A stretch of DNA of 5,963 nt from PALSA-1004 sp046596405. GTDB taxonomy: Bacteria; Pseudomonadota; Gammaproteobacteria; Burkholderiales; SG8-41. Below are positions 5,526 through 5,963 of this stretch, in pieces. The DNA lies in the NCBI GenBank assembly GCA_046596405.1, contig JBKJMN010000031.1, forward strand, positions 1 through 5,963, in the 5' to 3' direction. Position 1 is the stretch's first letter. The number at the start of each line of letters is the position of its first letter. Below the pieces are notes generated by a model that saw only the letters and a program-made list of their open reading frames with translations, did not search any database and was not told the DNA's origin. Both the position numbers and the translations under genes were made by a program.

Positions 5526-5963
5526 ATGCCCTACATCCAATCCGACGGCGCACGTCTCTACTACGAAGAAGCTGGCAGCGGAACGCCGATCGTGTTCTGC
5601 CACGAGTTTTCCGGCGATCTGTGGAGCTGGGAGAAGCAGATCCAGCATTTCAGCCGCTACTATCAGTGCATCGCATTCAACGCGCGCGGCTATCCGCCGT
5701 CGGAGGTGCCGGCGTCGCCGTCGCGCTATTCCCACGAACATGCGGTTGATGACGTCGCCGTCGTGATGCGCCACCTGGGGCTCAAGAAAGCGCATATCAT
5801 CGGTTGCTCGATGGGCTCGCGAACGACGCTGGATTTCGGCCTGCGTTATCCGCGCATGGCCATGTCGCTGACCATGATCGGCATCGGCAGCGGCGGCGAT
5901 CCGCGCAACCGCGCCGTCTTCCTGCGCGAGACCGAGACGCGGGCACGACTGTATGAGGAAGGC
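5526..5963 (+). CDS. Alpha/beta hydrolase fold protein (partial, 3' end outside window)
   Basis: The first 146 residues of an alpha/beta hydrolase are present; the frame is open at the right edge. The nucleophile elbow is Gly93-Cys-Ser95-Met-Gly97, so Ser95 is the predicted nucleophile. The oxyanion-hole strand IVFCHEFSG (22-30) has His-Glu where His-Gly is usual, and NARGYPPS (52-59) replaces the common D-x-R-G-x-G-x-S with Asn52 for Asp. The acid and His of the triad lie beyond the window. The start is firm: an in-frame TAG at 5511-5513 and ATAGG about 7 bases upstream leave only the ATG at 5526 (or TTG at 5520). Such enzymes hydrolyse esters, lactones or C-C bonds; the substrate is unknown. 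Its direction and position suggest it belongs with the thiolase-DUF35 cluster, but the repeat element (5317-5495) separates it. Confidence 0.9.
   Translation, partial: MPYIQSDGARLYYEEAGSGTPIVFCHEFSGDLWSWEKQIQHFSRYYQCIAFNARGYPPSEVPASPSRYSHEHAVDDVAVVMRHLGLKKAHIIGCSMGSRTTLDFGLRYPRMAMSLTMIGIGSGGDPRNRAVFLRETETRARLYEEG

Noticed and set aside
5502..5795. 97-codon minus-strand frame opposite the hydrolase
   Set aside because: It mirrors the N-terminal part of the well-supported alpha/beta hydrolase and is Arg/Ala/Val-rich without motifs.

Overview
The window is GC-rich (roughly 58-60% by eye) and densely coded. It looks like chromosomal DNA of a Pseudomonadota bacterium. The gene content and style (REC-GGDEF signalling protein, SCPx-type thiolase plus DUF35 pair, class A-like penicillin-binding protein end) fit best with a betaproteobacterium, but that placement is inference. 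No rRNA, tRNA, CRISPR array, transposase or phage gene was seen.

Layout. (1) 1-546, plus strand: the C-terminal end of a penicillin-binding protein transpeptidase, cut by the window edge. (2) 559-2265, minus strand, convergent with it: a 568-residue phospholipase D superfamily protein with two HKD motifs, the first carrying Asp to Asn. A short perfect inverted repeat sits between these genes and takes in bases of both stop codons. (3) 2386-3324, minus strand: a response regulator with a C-terminal GGDEF diguanylate cyclase domain, all key residues intact. (4) 3325-3732: a divergent intergenic region of about 400 bp. It holds a strong hairpin, a 19-bp operator-like palindrome, a near-consensus Shine-Dalgarno, and a possible 38-codon small ORF whose stop overlaps the next start as ATGA. 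(5) 3733-4899 and 4904-5308, plus strand: an SCPx/Ltp2-type thiolase-fold protein lacking both catalytic cysteines, followed 4 bp later by a zinc-ribbon/OB-fold DUF35 protein. (6) 5317-5495: a non-coding element with about 32-bp near-perfect inverted arms built from 10-bp-spaced CGCAGAT units. (7) 5526 to the right edge: the N-terminal part of an alpha/beta hydrolase.

How the genes may work together. The thiolase-like protein and the DUF35 protein form a recognised two-subunit arrangement. Characterised members of this pairing act on acyl-CoA intermediates, for example Ltp2 with the ChsH2 DUF35 domain in bacterial steroid side-chain cleavage. The alpha/beta hydrolase downstream is plausibly part of the same catabolic cluster, although the inverted-repeat element separates it and may give it separate expression. 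The PLD-like protein and the diguanylate cyclase lie in the same direction with about 120 bp between them and no obvious functional link.

Nothing here is clearly a new defence or mobile system. The points most worth a second look are the inverted-repeat element, the possible coupled small ORF, and the substituted active site of the thiolase-fold protein.
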